DNA from: an uncultured cyanobacterium
Lineage (GTDB): Bacteria; Cyanobacteriota; Cyanobacteriia; Cyanobacteriales; Geitlerinemataceae
Direction of reading: 5' to 3'
NCBI GenBank assembly: GCA_937899645.1
Contig: CALCCD010000050.1
Coordinates: 62,001 to 126,000, forward strand
DNA: 64,000 nt
Positions 44,642 through 53,557 of this stretch are shown piece after piece; position 1 is the stretch's first letter; each line of letters starts with the position of its first letter. Below the pieces are notes generated by a model that worked only from the letters and a program-made list of their open reading frames with translations, had not been told where the DNA came from and made no database searches. The position numbers and the translations under genes are program-made.

Positions 44642-45781
44642 ATGTCCCTTTCTTTTCAGCTCACGTCTACGGACTTTCGCGGTGTCGTCAACCGGCGTTT
44701 TTGGGCGAATTTTTTGCCGTTCCCGGCGACAAATCAGTTTTATTTCGAGGTGGGGACGCCGAATTTCAAGCTGTCGGACGTGACTCACGATCGCGAGGTG
44801 GAGCTGCGGGAGTATCGTGAGAAGATGCCGGTAATCGTGGCGTTTACGCGGATTTTTACCGAGAAGCAGTACTGCCCGTTTTGCTATCCGCATTTGCTGG
44901 AGCTGAGCGATCGCTACGAGGAGTTCCGGGCGATCGGCTTTGAAGTTCTGCTGGTGACGAGCACCGATCGCGCGGCGAGCCAGCAGGTGGCGCGGGATCT
45001 GAATCTGAAAATGCCGCTGCTGAGCGATCCGAGTTGCAAGGTGTTTCGGACGTACGAGGTAGGACAGGCGTTGGGCGCGCCGTTGCCCGCCCAGTTTGTG
45101 CTCGATCGAGACGGCAAGCTGCGCTATCGGCACTTGTTTTCATTCCTAGAGCCGAACGCGCCGCTCGATCGGCTTTTGGAGATCGCGAAACCCTGGGGAA
45201 CGCAGCCGAAGGCGTCTGCGCTGGAGAAGTCCGCGATCGAGACCGAGACGGCCACATTGAAAGCGCTGAAACCTGCCGTGGAGTTGCCTGCTCCTGAAGA
45301 GCCCGACTCTGCGAAGCTCGACTCTGCGAAGCTCGACTTTGAGAAGCCCAGTTCTCAAAAGATGAATCCTGAAAAGGTGGGAGGAGCTGAGGGCACCACG
45401 GAGTCGGTTTCTTCGGAGCCGGTAGCGCCGCCAACTTCTGAAGCGGGTGAGTCGAAAGCGTCCGATACGAACGGGGCCGGTGGATTAGCCGCAGCTTCCG
45501 CTGAGCCACGGGAAGAGGTGGTCGAGCCGCAGGTGGAGCCCATGCCGCCGCTGTTGCCGGAGGGAGTATTTGCGGCGGGTGCGATCGACGCGCGCAACCT
45601 GGAGACGGTCGTTCCGAAGGTCGAGCCTGCGCCGTCGGAAGTTCGGGCGATCGTGCCGCTGAAGCGTCGTCAGCCTTGGTTGGATGAGGAGACTGAGGCG
45701 ATCGATGGGGAGATCGTTCGCGATCGCCGCGATCGGCCTCGGCAAAAGCGTCTGCCGCAATCGCGCCAGAAGCGCGGCTGA
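44642..45781 (+). CDS. AhpC/TSA-family redoxin with long disordered tail
   Basis: A 379-residue protein. Residues about 1-188 form a thioredoxin-fold AhpC/TSA-like domain with a CPFC dithiol at 78-81, as in a group of cyanobacterial redoxins usually ending near 190-200 residues. The remaining ~190 residues are Pro/Glu/Ser/Lys-rich and probably disordered, beginning with 5-residue repeats (DSAKL DSAKL DFEKP) coded by a 15-bp tandem array, and ending very basic (RRDRPRQKRLPQSRQKRG). The tail could tether the redoxin to another partner. It lies downstream of a 2-Cys peroxiredoxin and may share its regulation. Confidence 0.8.
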   Translation: MSLSFQLTSTDFRGVVNRRFWANFLPFPATNQFYFEVGTPNFKLSDVTHDREVELREYREKMPVIVAFTRIFTEKQYCPFCYPHLLELSDRYEEFRAIGFEVLLVTSTDRAASQQVARDLNLKMPLLSDPSCKVFRTYEVGQALGAPLPAQFVLDRDGKLRYRHLFSFLEPNAPLDRLLEIAKPWGTQPKASALEKSAIETETATLKALKPAVELPAPEEPDSAKLDSAKLDFEKPSSQKMNPEKVGGAEGTTESVSSEPVAPPTSEAGESKASDTNGAGGLAAASAEPREEVVEPQVEPMPPLLPEGVFAAGAIDARNLETVVPKVEPAPSEVRAIVPLKRRQPWLDEETEAIDGEIVRDRRDRPRQKRLPQSRQKRG

Positions 45782-45801
45782 ATCGAACACCAAAAACATA
45801 C

Positions 45802-45867
45802 AAAAACCGGGCTTCTACACATCGCTGACGCAGACTGCGAGCGAACTAGGGAAGCCCAGTTTTTCAG
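45802..45867. terminator. Inverted repeat between convergent genes, possible bidirectional terminator
   Basis: AAAAACCGGGCTTC on the left faces GAAGCCCAGTTTTT on the right (one mismatch over 14 bp) with a loop of about 35 bases. It lies between the convergent redoxin and HEAT-repeat genes and has A and T runs on its outer sides. Confidence 0.5.
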
Positions 45868-45898
45868 GAATTATTTTTAACGGCGTTTTGACGGCAAG

Positions 45899-46576
45899 CT
45901 ACGCCGATACGTCTACGGCTTCGAGGCCATCGAGCGACAGCACCGCCGCGCGCGAGACCTGCGGGTGGGCGTCTTTCGAGAGGTAGCCCAGTGCTGCGCG
46001 GCTCTTGGGCGTGTCCAGTTTGCCGAGGGCTTCGGCGAGGCGCTGGCGCACGAGCCAGTCTTCGGAGCGGGCGAAGGTGAGAATCTTATCGACGGCGTCG
46101 ATCGCGCCGATTTCGCCCAGCGCTGCGATCGCCGCCTGTTGCAGCACCACTTCCGGCGCATCGAGGGCTGTCATCAGCACTTGGTAGGCTTCTGGGTTGC
46201 CGAGGTTACCGAGAGAGACCGCCGCGCTGAAGCGCACGAGCCAGTCGGTTTCTTCTAGAAATGCGCGCACCAGCGGCTCGAAGGCGCGCGGGTCTTGCAG
46301 GTAGCCCAGCGCTCCGGCGGCGTCGGCGCGGATGGCGTAGTCGTCTTCGTTTTGGAGAATGTCGATCAGCAGGCCGTAGCACTCGTCCGTTTGCTTGATG
46401 CCCAGAGAAAAAACGGCCATCGATCGCAACGGGATGTGCTCGTCTTTGAGGACTTTTTTAATCAGCGGTACGGCGTCGGCGGCGGGCACGTCACGCAGGG
46501 AAACCAGCGCCAGCAGGCGATCGCGCGCGTTCGGGCTTTCGAGTCGAGCAGAAACGGACGCAAGATCGACAGACAT
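45899..46576 (-). CDS. HEAT-repeat protein (phycobilisome-related family likely)
   Basis: A 225-residue all-helical protein of six to seven HEAT repeats (typical phrases: IRADAAGALGYLQDPRAFEP, VRFSAAVSLGNLGNPEAYQV). In cyanobacteria close relatives are often annotated as bilin-lyase-like or NblB-like because lyases of the E/F type and NblB use the same fold. No residue pattern here proves lyase activity, so I leave the symbol empty. It probably acts as a soluble scaffold binding phycobiliproteins or other partners. Confidence 0.78.
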   Translation of the reverse strand: MSVDLASVSARLESPNARDRLLALVSLRDVPAADAVPLIKKVLKDEHIPLRSMAVFSLGIKQTDECYGLLIDILQNEDDYAIRADAAGALGYLQDPRAFEPLVRAFLEETDWLVRFSAAVSLGNLGNPEAYQVLMTALDAPEVVLQQAAIAALGEIGAIDAVDKILTFARSEDWLVRQRLAEALGKLDTPKSRAALGYLSKDAHPQVSRAAVLSLDGLEAVDVSA

Positions 46577-46718
46577 AGGGCTTTCCCAACGACGTAAGAT
46601 TTGTAACCAATTGTAACAACTCGTGCGAGCGGCTTGAGGCCGGAGTTCCGTACCTTTCGCGGTTTGGGATGTGGCGATCGCGACCCGTCAGAAGCCGGGT
46701 TTCTCGAGATGTCAGCGA

Positions 46719-47534
46719 TTAAGCAGCGGCGCGAGCAGCTTTGAGTCGATCGAGGCCGTCGATCGCGATCGCGTTGGCCTTGGGGTAGCGGGCCGGTTTA
46801 CCGGGAGCTGGGCCGTGGTAGTCCGTGCCGCCCGTAGCGAGCAGGCCATGCGCGTCGCAGAGTTCTTGTAGGAGCGCGCGCTGCTTTTTGCCTTGGTTGG
46901 GGTGCGCGACTTCGAGGCCCATCAGGCCCGCTTCCAGCAGCTCGGGGAAGACTTCGCCCACCGCGCCGCCACGGAACAGAAACGGGTGTGCCCAGACGGG
47001 GATGCCGCCGCAGTCGCGGATCAGAGCGATGCCGTCGCGGGCGGAGAATTTCGGGTAGTGGATGTAGGCGGGGCGATCGTCGGCCAGGAAGCGATCGAAG
47101 GCTTCGCGGCTGCTGCGGACATGTCCGGCGGCGACCATCGCGCTGGCGATATGGGGGCGGCTGGGGGAGACGCCTTCGCCGAGGGCGGGCAGCGAGATCG
47201 GATAGCCGAGTTCGGCGAGGCGATCGACGATCGCCCAAGCGCGCTGTTTGCGGCCTTCGCGGCGGACGCTCAGAGGCGCGTCGAGCTTGCTTGGATCGGG
47301 GTAGAAGCCGAGGATGTGGAGCGATCGCCCGTTGTGTACGGTACTGAGTTCGACGGCGGGGACGATCTCGACGCCGCACTCGTCGCCCGCCGCGATCGCC
47401 TCGTCCCAGCCGGAGATCGTGTCGTGGTCGGAGATTGCCAGGGCGCGGACGCCGGAGCTGGCGACGGTTTCGACGAGCTGCCGGGGCGAGAGCGTACCGT
47501 CGGAGTAGGTGGTGTGGCTGTGAAGGTCTAGCAT
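46719..47534 (-). CDS. PHP-domain phosphoesterase
   Basis: A 271-residue PHP phosphoesterase. The metal ligands are visible in LHSHTTYSDGT (H5, H7), ISDHDT near 36, and the late GGTDYHG near 247. Close bacterial relatives such as RnmAMP act as 3',5'-nucleoside bisphosphate phosphatases or 5'-3' oligonucleotide exonucleases, processing pAp and short RNAs. The length and motif order match that group. It stands alone, divergent from purN. Confidence 0.87.
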   Translation of the reverse strand: MLDLHSHTTYSDGTLSPRQLVETVASSGVRALAISDHDTISGWDEAIAAGDECGVEIVPAVELSTVHNGRSLHILGFYPDPSKLDAPLSVRREGRKQRAWAIVDRLAELGYPISLPALGEGVSPSRPHIASAMVAAGHVRSSREAFDRFLADDRPAYIHYPKFSARDGIALIRDCGGIPVWAHPFLFRGGAVGEVFPELLEAGLMGLEVAHPNQGKKQRALLQELCDAHGLLATGGTDYHGPAPGKPARYPKANAIAIDGLDRLKAARAAA

Positions 47535-47737
47535 GGGTTGGGACGCGCGCCGAGTTGAAGTTGCGCTTGCGGTATTTTCGATCGTAGTACCAATTTCCCC
47601 AAGGCTCGATCGAAACCCAAGCCTTCGCTGCCAGAAGCTCGGCTTCTACGGCATTTCTGGTGAAAGCTGTGATCGAATTCCAGAAATCCGGTTTCTCATC
47701 ACCTGCGCCACCACCCGACCCCGCATCCGCTTCACTC

Positions 47738-48391
47738 GTGAGTATATTGCCTGTGACTTCAGCCAATTCCTCGCTATCTCTAATTTCGCCTGACTTACCA
47801 CCCGCGCCGCCCAGCAATGCCACCCCGGCCAAAATTGGCGTTCTAGCTTCGGGTAACGGCTCCAACTTCGAGGCGCTGATCCAGGCAATCGCCGACGGTC
47901 AGATCCGTGCGGAAATCCCGATCGTCATCTACAACAATCCCGATGCTGCCGTCGCCGCCCGCGCTCAACGTTGGGGCATCCCCGCCGTACTGCTCGACCA
48001 CCGGCAGTACCAGAGCCGGGAGGCGTTTGACTTCGATGTGGTGCAGGCGCTGGTGCAGGCCGGATCGGAGTGGATCGTCATGGCGGGCTGGATGCGCCGG
48101 GTGACGGACGTGCTGATCGATCGCTTCCCCAAGCGCGCCATCAACATTCACCCGAGCCTGTTGCCGAGCTTTCCCGGTATTCGGGCGATCGATCGGGCGC
48201 TGGCGGCAGGGGTCAAGATTACGGGCTGCACGGTGCATTTCGTGACGCTGGAGGTCGATGCGGGACCGATCCTCATGCAGTCCGCCGTGCCGATTCTGGC
48301 GGGGGATACGTCGGAGACGCTGCACGCGCGGGTTCAGGTGCAGGAGCATGCGATTTTGCCTCGGGCGGTGCGGTTGGCGATCGGGCAGTAG
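47738..48391 (+). CDS. purN: Phosphoribosylglycinamide formyltransferase PurN
   Basis: PurN transfers a formyl group from 10-formyltetrahydrofolate to glycinamide ribonucleotide, step three of purine synthesis. The core begins KIGVLASGNGSNFEAL. The catalytic region is INIHPSLLPSFPG, and the TVHFVTLEVDAGPI segment holds the conserved aspartate. The track frame begins with GTG at 47660, but the 5' part overlaps repeat-like sequence. I prefer the in-frame GTG at 47738, giving 217 residues with a short Ser/Pro-rich leader. Confidence 0.9.
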   Translation: MSILPVTSANSSLSLISPDLPPAPPSNATPAKIGVLASGNGSNFEALIQAIADGQIRAEIPIVIYNNPDAAVAARAQRWGIPAVLLDHRQYQSREAFDFDVVQALVQAGSEWIVMAGWMRRVTDVLIDRFPKRAINIHPSLLPSFPGIRAIDRALAAGVKITGCTVHFVTLEVDAGPILMQSAVPILAGDTSETLHARVQVQEHAILPRAVRLAIGQ

Positions 48392-48401
48392 TCCGGTCGA
48401 T

Positions 48402-48539
48402 GAGCGCTGAGCGGAGTCGAAGCGCGGTCTTCGCTAAAGCACAACTATTGTAAGGACTCGTCAATTAAGAGTTCAAACAGAAAGCCTCTGACTCTATCTC
48501 TCTTTCCCCAAAGCCGCACTTCGACTCCGCTCAGTGCTC
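48402..48539. repeat. REP-like doublet between purN and the sulfotransferase gene
   Basis: GAGCGCTGAGCGGAGTCGAA plus GCGCGG at 48402-48427 faces an inverted copy at 48514-48539 (24 of 26 positions equal). The spacer of 86 bases has no coding capacity. The unit is the same as at 3697-3810. Confidence 0.75.
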
Positions 48540-48583
48540 GTTGACTTTTTTGTCGGTCGTTCGAGAAACAACACACGAAAGCT

Positions 48584-49423
48584 ATGGAAAAGCGCCTTGT
48601 TTGCGTAACGGGTTTGCCCCGTGCCGGTTCGACCCTGCTGTGTCAGCTCCTCGCGGAGCATTCCGAGATTTATAGCGACGGGATGAGTTCGGCGCTGTTC
48701 GGCGCAATCCAGATGCTGCGGGCGCGGCTGAGCGACAGTGATTTTATGCTGGCGCAGCTCGATAACGAGTTCGATCGCGCCTATGCTCGCTTGCGCCGTT
48801 CGTGTCGCGCTTTCGCCAAAGCTTGGTGGGACGAGACGGACTGCCCGTTGGTGGTGGATAAAAATCGCGGCTGGCTGAATCAAATCGAGCTGGCGGAAGA
48901 GGTCGATCCGGAGGTGCGGATGGTGGTTTGCATTCGCGAGCTGGGGCAGGTGTTCGGCTCGATCGAGGCGCAGCATGCCAAGACGGTCTGGCTCGACTTT
49001 CCCGACGATCTGGCGAGCCGGTCGGCGTTTGGACGCTCCGAAGCGCTGTTTGCGCCGAAAGGCGTGGTCGGTGCACCACTGATGTCGCTGCGGGCGGTGC
49101 AGGATCGATCGCGCGCGCAGCAGGAGCGTCTGTTTTTCGTCATTTTCGAGCATCTGATGGCCGAGCCGCAGCAGGTGATGGGCGCTCTATACCAGTGGCT
49201 GGGCGTCGCGCCCCACGCGCTCGATCTGGAGAACCTGACGGTGCGGCCCCACGAGTCGGACAGCTACTACCGCTTTAAGTACCGCCATGCGACGAAGCCG
49301 AAGCTGTTGCCGCCGCGCCGCCACGAGATCCCGACGCGGATCGATCGCGAACTCCAGCACCGCCACCGCTGGTTTTACGAGATGTTTTATCCCGGCATCC
49401 TCGAGCGCAATGCACCGAAGTAG
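48584..49423 (+). CDS. Sulfotransferase family protein
   Basis: A 279-residue PAPS-dependent sulfotransferase-like protein. The 5'-phosphosulfate-binding loop GLPRAGSTLL is at residues 10-19, and MVVCIRELGQVFGSI near 109 is the 3'-phosphate-binding region with its conserved Arg. The acceptor cannot be inferred; cyanobacterial members act on glycans, lipids or peptides. It is flanked by a REP-like doublet upstream and a MITE-like element 20 bases downstream. Confidence 0.85.
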   Translation: MEKRLVCVTGLPRAGSTLLCQLLAEHSEIYSDGMSSALFGAIQMLRARLSDSDFMLAQLDNEFDRAYARLRRSCRAFAKAWWDETDCPLVVDKNRGWLNQIELAEEVDPEVRMVVCIRELGQVFGSIEAQHAKTVWLDFPDDLASRSAFGRSEALFAPKGVVGAPLMSLRAVQDRSRAQQERLFFVIFEHLMAEPQQVMGALYQWLGVAPHALDLENLTVRPHESDSYYRFKYRHATKPKLLPPRRHEIPTRIDRELQHRHRWFYEMFYPGILERNAPK

Positions 49424-49442
49424 GTGCGTGCCGAGCTTGCTG

Positions 49443-49580
49443 TAAGAGTACTCCACAAATATATTTGTCCAGAAGCCGCCAATGAAGGCTGAGCTTGTCG
49501 AAGCCTGGGTGTGACGCACTTCGACAAGCTCAGTGCTCGAATCCTGAATACTGGACATTTATTTCCGTGGAGTACTCTAA
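49443..49580. mobile_element. MITE-like element, family A, copy 2
   Basis: 138 bp with terminal inverted repeats AGAGTACTCCAC and GTGGAGTACTCT, 134 of 138 bases identical to copy 1 at 3831-3968. It lies in the convergent spacer between the sulfotransferase gene and the DUF445 gene, 18 bases from the latter's stop. It is non-coding and could fold into one long hairpin. Confidence 0.85.
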
Positions 49581-49597
49581 GAGCGCTGGGCCAGAGA

Positions 49598-50839
49598 TCA
49601 GGGGCGCAGAAACAAGGTGGCCGTTTGCAGCAGGCCGATAACGATGCCGAGGACACCGCCGAGGTTGACGATCGACTGTAGTTCCGTCTTGACGATGCCT
49701 TCGGTGGCGCGCTCTAGATTTTCGGCGGAGGTGGCGTTGACGCGATCGATAATGACGCGATCGAGTGCCAAAATCGGAATCGTGCGGGCGACGAGGCGCT
49801 CGAGGTCTTCTTCTAGGTAGCGATCGAGGATTTGGGCCAGCTCTTCGCTAACGGCTTCGAGGGGGCCGTCGAGCAGTTCCGACGATCGCAGCCGTCCCAG
49901 CAGCGAGGCGGTGATGCGATCGATATCCACTGACTCGCCGAGGCTGCCGATTAGCTCCGCGCCTTCGTTTTGGACGTAGCGACGGACGCTGCGGCGCAGG
50001 GTGCGACGGAGTTGGCGCACCGTGGAGAGGGCGAGGTTTTGCAGCGAAAGGTTTTGCAGCTCTTCGCAGAGGCGATCGCGCAGCTCCAGGGCTTCGATGG
50101 TTTCGCCGAGGCGGATATTGGCCTCCTGGCGGTTGTCGAGGCAGAACGTCCGCAGGCGGATTAGTAGCGCCCGCAGTCCGACAATATTGGCGACGAGCCA
50201 GTACGTGCCGCTGCTGCCTTGGCGAAAGCTGGCGTCGATCGCGTTAATGGTGCGATCGGTGAGGAAATCGACGAGGAACAGGCGCACGGAGTTGGGCGAG
50301 AGGATCGTCGAGAGCATCCAGTCGGTCAGCTGCTCGGCCTGGGTTTGGCTGAGGCGGTACTCGAGCAGGAAGCGATCGAAGATGCGATCGCTTTGGGCGG
50401 CGAGGAACTCCGGGTTGCGCGACCAGACGCGCAGCAGGCGCGGCAGCGACTCCGAGAGCAGGTCGCGGAGTATGGCGGAGACGACGCGGACGGCCTTGGA
50501 GTCGGGGTCGTCAATTTTGAGGCGATCGCGGGCGCTTTGCAGCAGCCAGAGGATCGCCGCCTGCACGCGCTCGATCGCCAGGAGACGGCGGGTCAGTTTT
50601 TGCAGTTCTTCGGGCGTCAGCAGCGAGGTGACGATCGTGTCGGCGACGCGCTGGGCGAGGCGGTTCTGGTTGCGCGGAATCAGGCCGGGCGTAAAGGGAA
50701 TCCGGAAGCTGCCGATGTAGTAGGCGCGGTACGGGCGAAACAGCATCTTGATGGCGATGTCGTTCGTGCCGTAGCCGATCAGCCCTCCGGCGACCGGCGG
50801 CAGAAAGTAGATCCAAATTTCGGCCCAGTTGAGGTTCAA
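49598..50839 (-). CDS. DUF445 family membrane protein
   Basis: A 413-residue DUF445/UPF0754 protein. It has an N-terminal TM helix containing PPVAGGLIGYGTNDIAIKML, the family signature FRPYRAYYIGSFRIPFTPGLIPRN near 35-58, a long amphipathic helical middle, and a C-terminal TM helix (GGVLGIVIGLLQTATLF). The role is unknown. The apparent start is TTG with no strong ribosome-binding site, but it begins right where the family begins, so I keep it. Confidence 0.88.
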   Translation of the reverse strand: MNLNWAEIWIYFLPPVAGGLIGYGTNDIAIKMLFRPYRAYYIGSFRIPFTPGLIPRNQNRLAQRVADTIVTSLLTPEELQKLTRRLLAIERVQAAILWLLQSARDRLKIDDPDSKAVRVVSAILRDLLSESLPRLLRVWSRNPEFLAAQSDRIFDRFLLEYRLSQTQAEQLTDWMLSTILSPNSVRLFLVDFLTDRTINAIDASFRQGSSGTYWLVANIVGLRALLIRLRTFCLDNRQEANIRLGETIEALELRDRLCEELQNLSLQNLALSTVRQLRRTLRRSVRRYVQNEGAELIGSLGESVDIDRITASLLGRLRSSELLDGPLEAVSEELAQILDRYLEEDLERLVARTIPILALDRVIIDRVNATSAENLERATEGIVKTELQSIVNLGGVLGIVIGLLQTATLFLRP

Positions 50840-50882
50840 GTGAGATCCGGGCGCGACTGCCGGTTGGTTGCTAGAACGCCCC

Positions 50883-51395
50883 TCATTCTAACGTTTCGGG
50901 CTGCTTCTCCCCGTCGAAACAGCGGCGGAGTGCGGCGGGAATCGGGCGGCGCTGGCGGGTCTGGCGATCGATGCAGACGTGTCGGGTTTGGGCGCGGGCG
51001 GCGGTTCGGTCGGCGAGGTAGACGGTGTAGGCGATCGTAAATTCGCTGGGCTCGCGGGTGGTGTCGCGGTTTGGGTCGGGTGGGAGGTGCGGCTGCCAGT
51101 CGATCGCGATCGCGATCTCGTCGCCGCAGTGGAGCGGGTGTCGAAAGTCGATTTCGGCGTGGGCGATCGGGATGGCGATCGGGGCGGCGGATTTGCTGGT
51201 GTTTTCGGTGGTGGTATTGCCGGATTTATTGCCGGGTTTGTCGCGGAAGTTGCCGCTAAAAAAGCTCGCTAAATCTATGCTTGTTCTGGCGATCGCATCT
51301 TCATAGGCTTCGTGGCAAATCGAGAGCAGCGTCGCGAAGTACACCACTCCGGCGGCGTCGGTGTCGGCGAAGCGGATCGTGCGGTGGTAGATCAT
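50883..51395 (-). CDS. 1,4-dihydroxy-2-naphthoyl-CoA hydrolase-like thioesterase
   Basis: A 170-residue hot-dog thioesterase. The N-terminal IRFADTDAAGVVYFATLL contains the catalytic aspartate seen in the 4HBT/DHNA-CoA hydrolase family, which acts in phylloquinone (vitamin K1) synthesis for photosystem I. A low-complexity insert (FRDKPGNKSGNTTTENTSKS) splits the domain around residue 50-70, which is odd for such a compact fold. The true ATG at 51395 overlaps the GNAT stop codon (ATGA); the longer track frame is a shadow of the GNAT gene. Confidence 0.82.
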   Translation of the reverse strand: MIYHRTIRFADTDAAGVVYFATLLSICHEAYEDAIARTSIDLASFFSGNFRDKPGNKSGNTTTENTSKSAAPIAIPIAHAEIDFRHPLHCGDEIAIAIDWQPHLPPDPNRDTTREPSEFTIAYTVYLADRTAARAQTRHVCIDRQTRQRRPIPAALRRCFDGEKQPETLE

Positions 51396-51928
51396 GCGGA
51401 GTCTGCGGTGGTGGCGAGGGGCTTGCGATAGACGCGATCGCAGCGGGCAGTTTCGACACCGGTGGCGGGCTCGTAGCCTGCGGATTCGTAGAGCTGCACC
51501 GCTTCGGCGAGTACGGAAGCCGTCTCGACCCAAGCTTCGCAGTAGCCGCGATCGCGCGCGCGCTCCTCTAACCATGCGAGCAGTTGGCGTCCGAGGCCGC
51601 GACCGCGCAGGTCGGCGCGCAGGTACATTTTGCGGATTTCGGCTGCGCTGCTGTTGGCTTCTGCGCTGCGCTCGATCGCGTAGAACGCTCCCGTGCCCAC
51701 GATTTCGCTCGCGCGCTCGACGATCCAAAATTCGCCGCTGTCGTAGTGGGCTTCGACTTCGAGAACGTCGCGGTCTGCGCCGTCCGGCTCCCAGCCGAGG
51801 CCGTATTCTGCGAGGACGTTGCCGATCAGGGTGGCGGCGATTTGACGATCGCGCGGTTCCCAGGGACGCAGCTCGACGAACTCGGGGGCAGAGCTACCGT
51901 CTAGCGGTTTGAGTTCGAGGTATATCAC
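51392..51928 (-). CDS. GNAT-family N-acetyltransferase
   Basis: A 178-residue GNAT protein. The acetyl-CoA-binding motif A is IRKMYLRADLRGRGLGRQLL near residues 98-117 (R/Q-x-x-G-x-G/A type), followed by a C-terminal YESAGYEPATGVE. The acceptor is unknown. Its TGA overlaps the ATG of the thioesterase, so the two are translationally coupled although no shared pathway is obvious. Confidence 0.83.
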   Translation of the reverse strand: MIYLELKPLDGSSAPEFVELRPWEPRDRQIAATLIGNVLAEYGLGWEPDGADRDVLEVEAHYDSGEFWIVERASEIVGTGAFYAIERSAEANSSAAEIRKMYLRADLRGRGLGRQLLAWLEERARDRGYCEAWVETASVLAEAVQLYESAGYEPATGVETARCDRVYRKPLATTADSA

Positions 51929-52060
51929 GGGGTGTTGGTATGACTGGAAATCTTGCGGCTATCGCTCGTGGGGACTGAAACCCGGCATCGATCGCTTCTG
52001 CCCCGCACTATTCGCTGCGCAAAGGCTTCGCCAACGACAGGCTTCGTGCTCGTTGAGAGT

Positions 52061-52615
52061 TCACGCGATCGCGCCTGCGACAGGGCGTGTGGTGGTGGCG
52101 ATAACGCGATTTTCGGAGATGAAGGTGGTGGTGGTGCGATCGCTGGCGAGCTTGGGTTTGGAGACGAAGACCTGGAGGCGCAGGTTGGGTGTTGCGAACC
52201 AGATCTTTTCCTCGACGATTGTGGTGGGGTGTTCGGTGGTCAGCACCAGCGTACCGTCGAGGTTGAAGTGATATTTGCCGATCGCGATCGGGGCGCTGCT
52301 GTTGCGGTGCGACTGGATGATGCGACCGTAGTTGGCGTTGTCGGGGTTGGGGATGGGAACGAAGATGCTGAGGTCGTCGGCGCTGGTGCTGGCGCGGTCG
52401 ATCGATGTCCAGGCGACTTGGAACGGGAAGGTCGCGGTGTCGGGGTCGAGGTCGCACTGGCGGCAGGCGTGCGCGACGGCTTCGTCATCGAGGGCGAGGG
52501 GAGCGATGTCGAGGAGCATATCCAGCTCGGAGGTTTCGCAGCGATCCCAGGCGTGGCCGGTGCGCTGCGATCGCCATTGACCGTGCGAGAGGCGCAAAAA
52601 TTTGGAAATATTCAT
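52061..52615 (-). CDS. Phycobiliprotein lyase, CpcS/CpeS type
   Basis: A 184-residue lipocalin-fold lyase that attaches bilin chromophores to cysteines of phycobiliproteins. The N-terminus MNISKFLRLSHGQWRSQRTG matches the S/U-type family, whose conserved pattern is a phenylalanine-rich start followed by W-x-S-Q-R. The RIIQSHRNSSAPIAIGKYHF and EEKIWFATPNLRL strands are consistent with the barrel. Start ATG 52615 is preferred over 52651. It implies that the organism makes phycobilisomes. Which subunit it serves cannot be told. Confidence 0.82.
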   Translation of the reverse strand: MNISKFLRLSHGQWRSQRTGHAWDRCETSELDMLLDIAPLALDDEAVAHACRQCDLDPDTATFPFQVAWTSIDRASTSADDLSIFVPIPNPDNANYGRIIQSHRNSSAPIAIGKYHFNLDGTLVLTTEHPTTIVEEKIWFATPNLRLQVFVSKPKLASDRTTTTFISENRVIATTTRPVAGAIA

Positions 52616-52759
52616 CGCGGGCGTCCCAGGCGCGATCGAACTCAACAACAAACGAGGCCGCCCGAAATCTCGCTGCGGCCTCGTTATTGTCGCACTCGCG
52701 GGAACGTTCCGCAGTGCGGTTTGGGGGAATTTCGTCGCTTGGCGCTGGGATCTTGCGAC

Positions 52760-53557
52760 TTAGCGGAAGCCGTCGGGATTCAGGCGGTTGGAGCCAGAGG
52801 AGGGACGTGCGCCGCCGTCGATCGAGAGCGAACGACCGGGCGAGAGCATCGCGCCGGAGCCGCCGTCCGCCGGATCGAGGAACGGACGCAGGTCGATGCG
52901 ATCGCTGCTGTCCGTGATGCGAAGCGTGCTGCCCGCCTGGGAGCCGCCGAGGATGTCGCCGACGATCGCGAGGTCGTCGCCGTCCGCGGGGTCGAGACTC
53001 AGATCGCCGAGGCCGAAGTCGCCGACACCGCCGCCGCCGCCCCAGCTACCGTTGCCGGTCAGGGCGCTCACGGGCTGGGTCTGCGTGCCGCTGTCGGCGA
53101 CGACGATATTTTGGAAGGTGCGATCGCGAGTGATTTGCGGGTCTTGTCCGGGCGGTACGGTCAGGACGATGCGGCAGGACGAGTCGAGTTCGGTGGTAAC
53201 GCAGACAGTGTCGTAGCCGTTCTCGAAGCCGTTGGCCAGCTCCAGCAGGCCGTCAGGACGGTAGGACTCTAGGCGGCGGGCAATTTCGCGGCAGCGGCGA
53301 TCGCTGCTCCAGTTGCTACCCATCGACGACGGCGTCACCCAGGCGTAAGTCTCGCCGGGCTGGCTTTCGGGGTAGTACATGACCGTATCTCGGCCGTTGA
53401 CGCGCTCGCAAGAGAAGCGCACGTCTTCGGCGCGGTCTCCATCGCTAGGGCGCTCGGTCGGTTGCGGTTCATCGCCGGGGATGTTGGGGATATTCGCCAG
53501 GGCTGACGGCGCGAGCAGCAGCCAGCTAGCGATCGTCAGGGTTAAAGAGCGTTTCAT
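52760..53557 (-). CDS. COP23-domain secreted protein
   Basis: A 265-residue protein of the cyanobacterial COP23 (circadian oscillating protein) group. It has a signal peptide (MKRSLTLTIASWLLLAPSALA), a domain with conserved cysteines (VRFSCERVNGRDTVMYY, RRCREIARRLESY, VCVTTELDSSCRIVLTV), and a Gly/Ser/Asp-rich C-terminal half that is probably disordered. It is named from a Cyanothece protein whose level oscillates; the function is not settled. It stands alone, with a 145-base gap to the lyase gene. Confidence 0.85.
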   Translation of the reverse strand: MKRSLTLTIASWLLLAPSALANIPNIPGDEPQPTERPSDGDRAEDVRFSCERVNGRDTVMYYPESQPGETYAWVTPSSMGSNWSSDRRCREIARRLESYRPDGLLELANGFENGYDTVCVTTELDSSCRIVLTVPPGQDPQITRDRTFQNIVVADSGTQTQPVSALTGNGSWGGGGGVGDFGLGDLSLDPADGDDLAIVGDILGGSQAGSTLRITDSSDRIDLRPFLDPADGGSGAMLSPGRSLSIDGGARPSSGSNRLNPDGFR

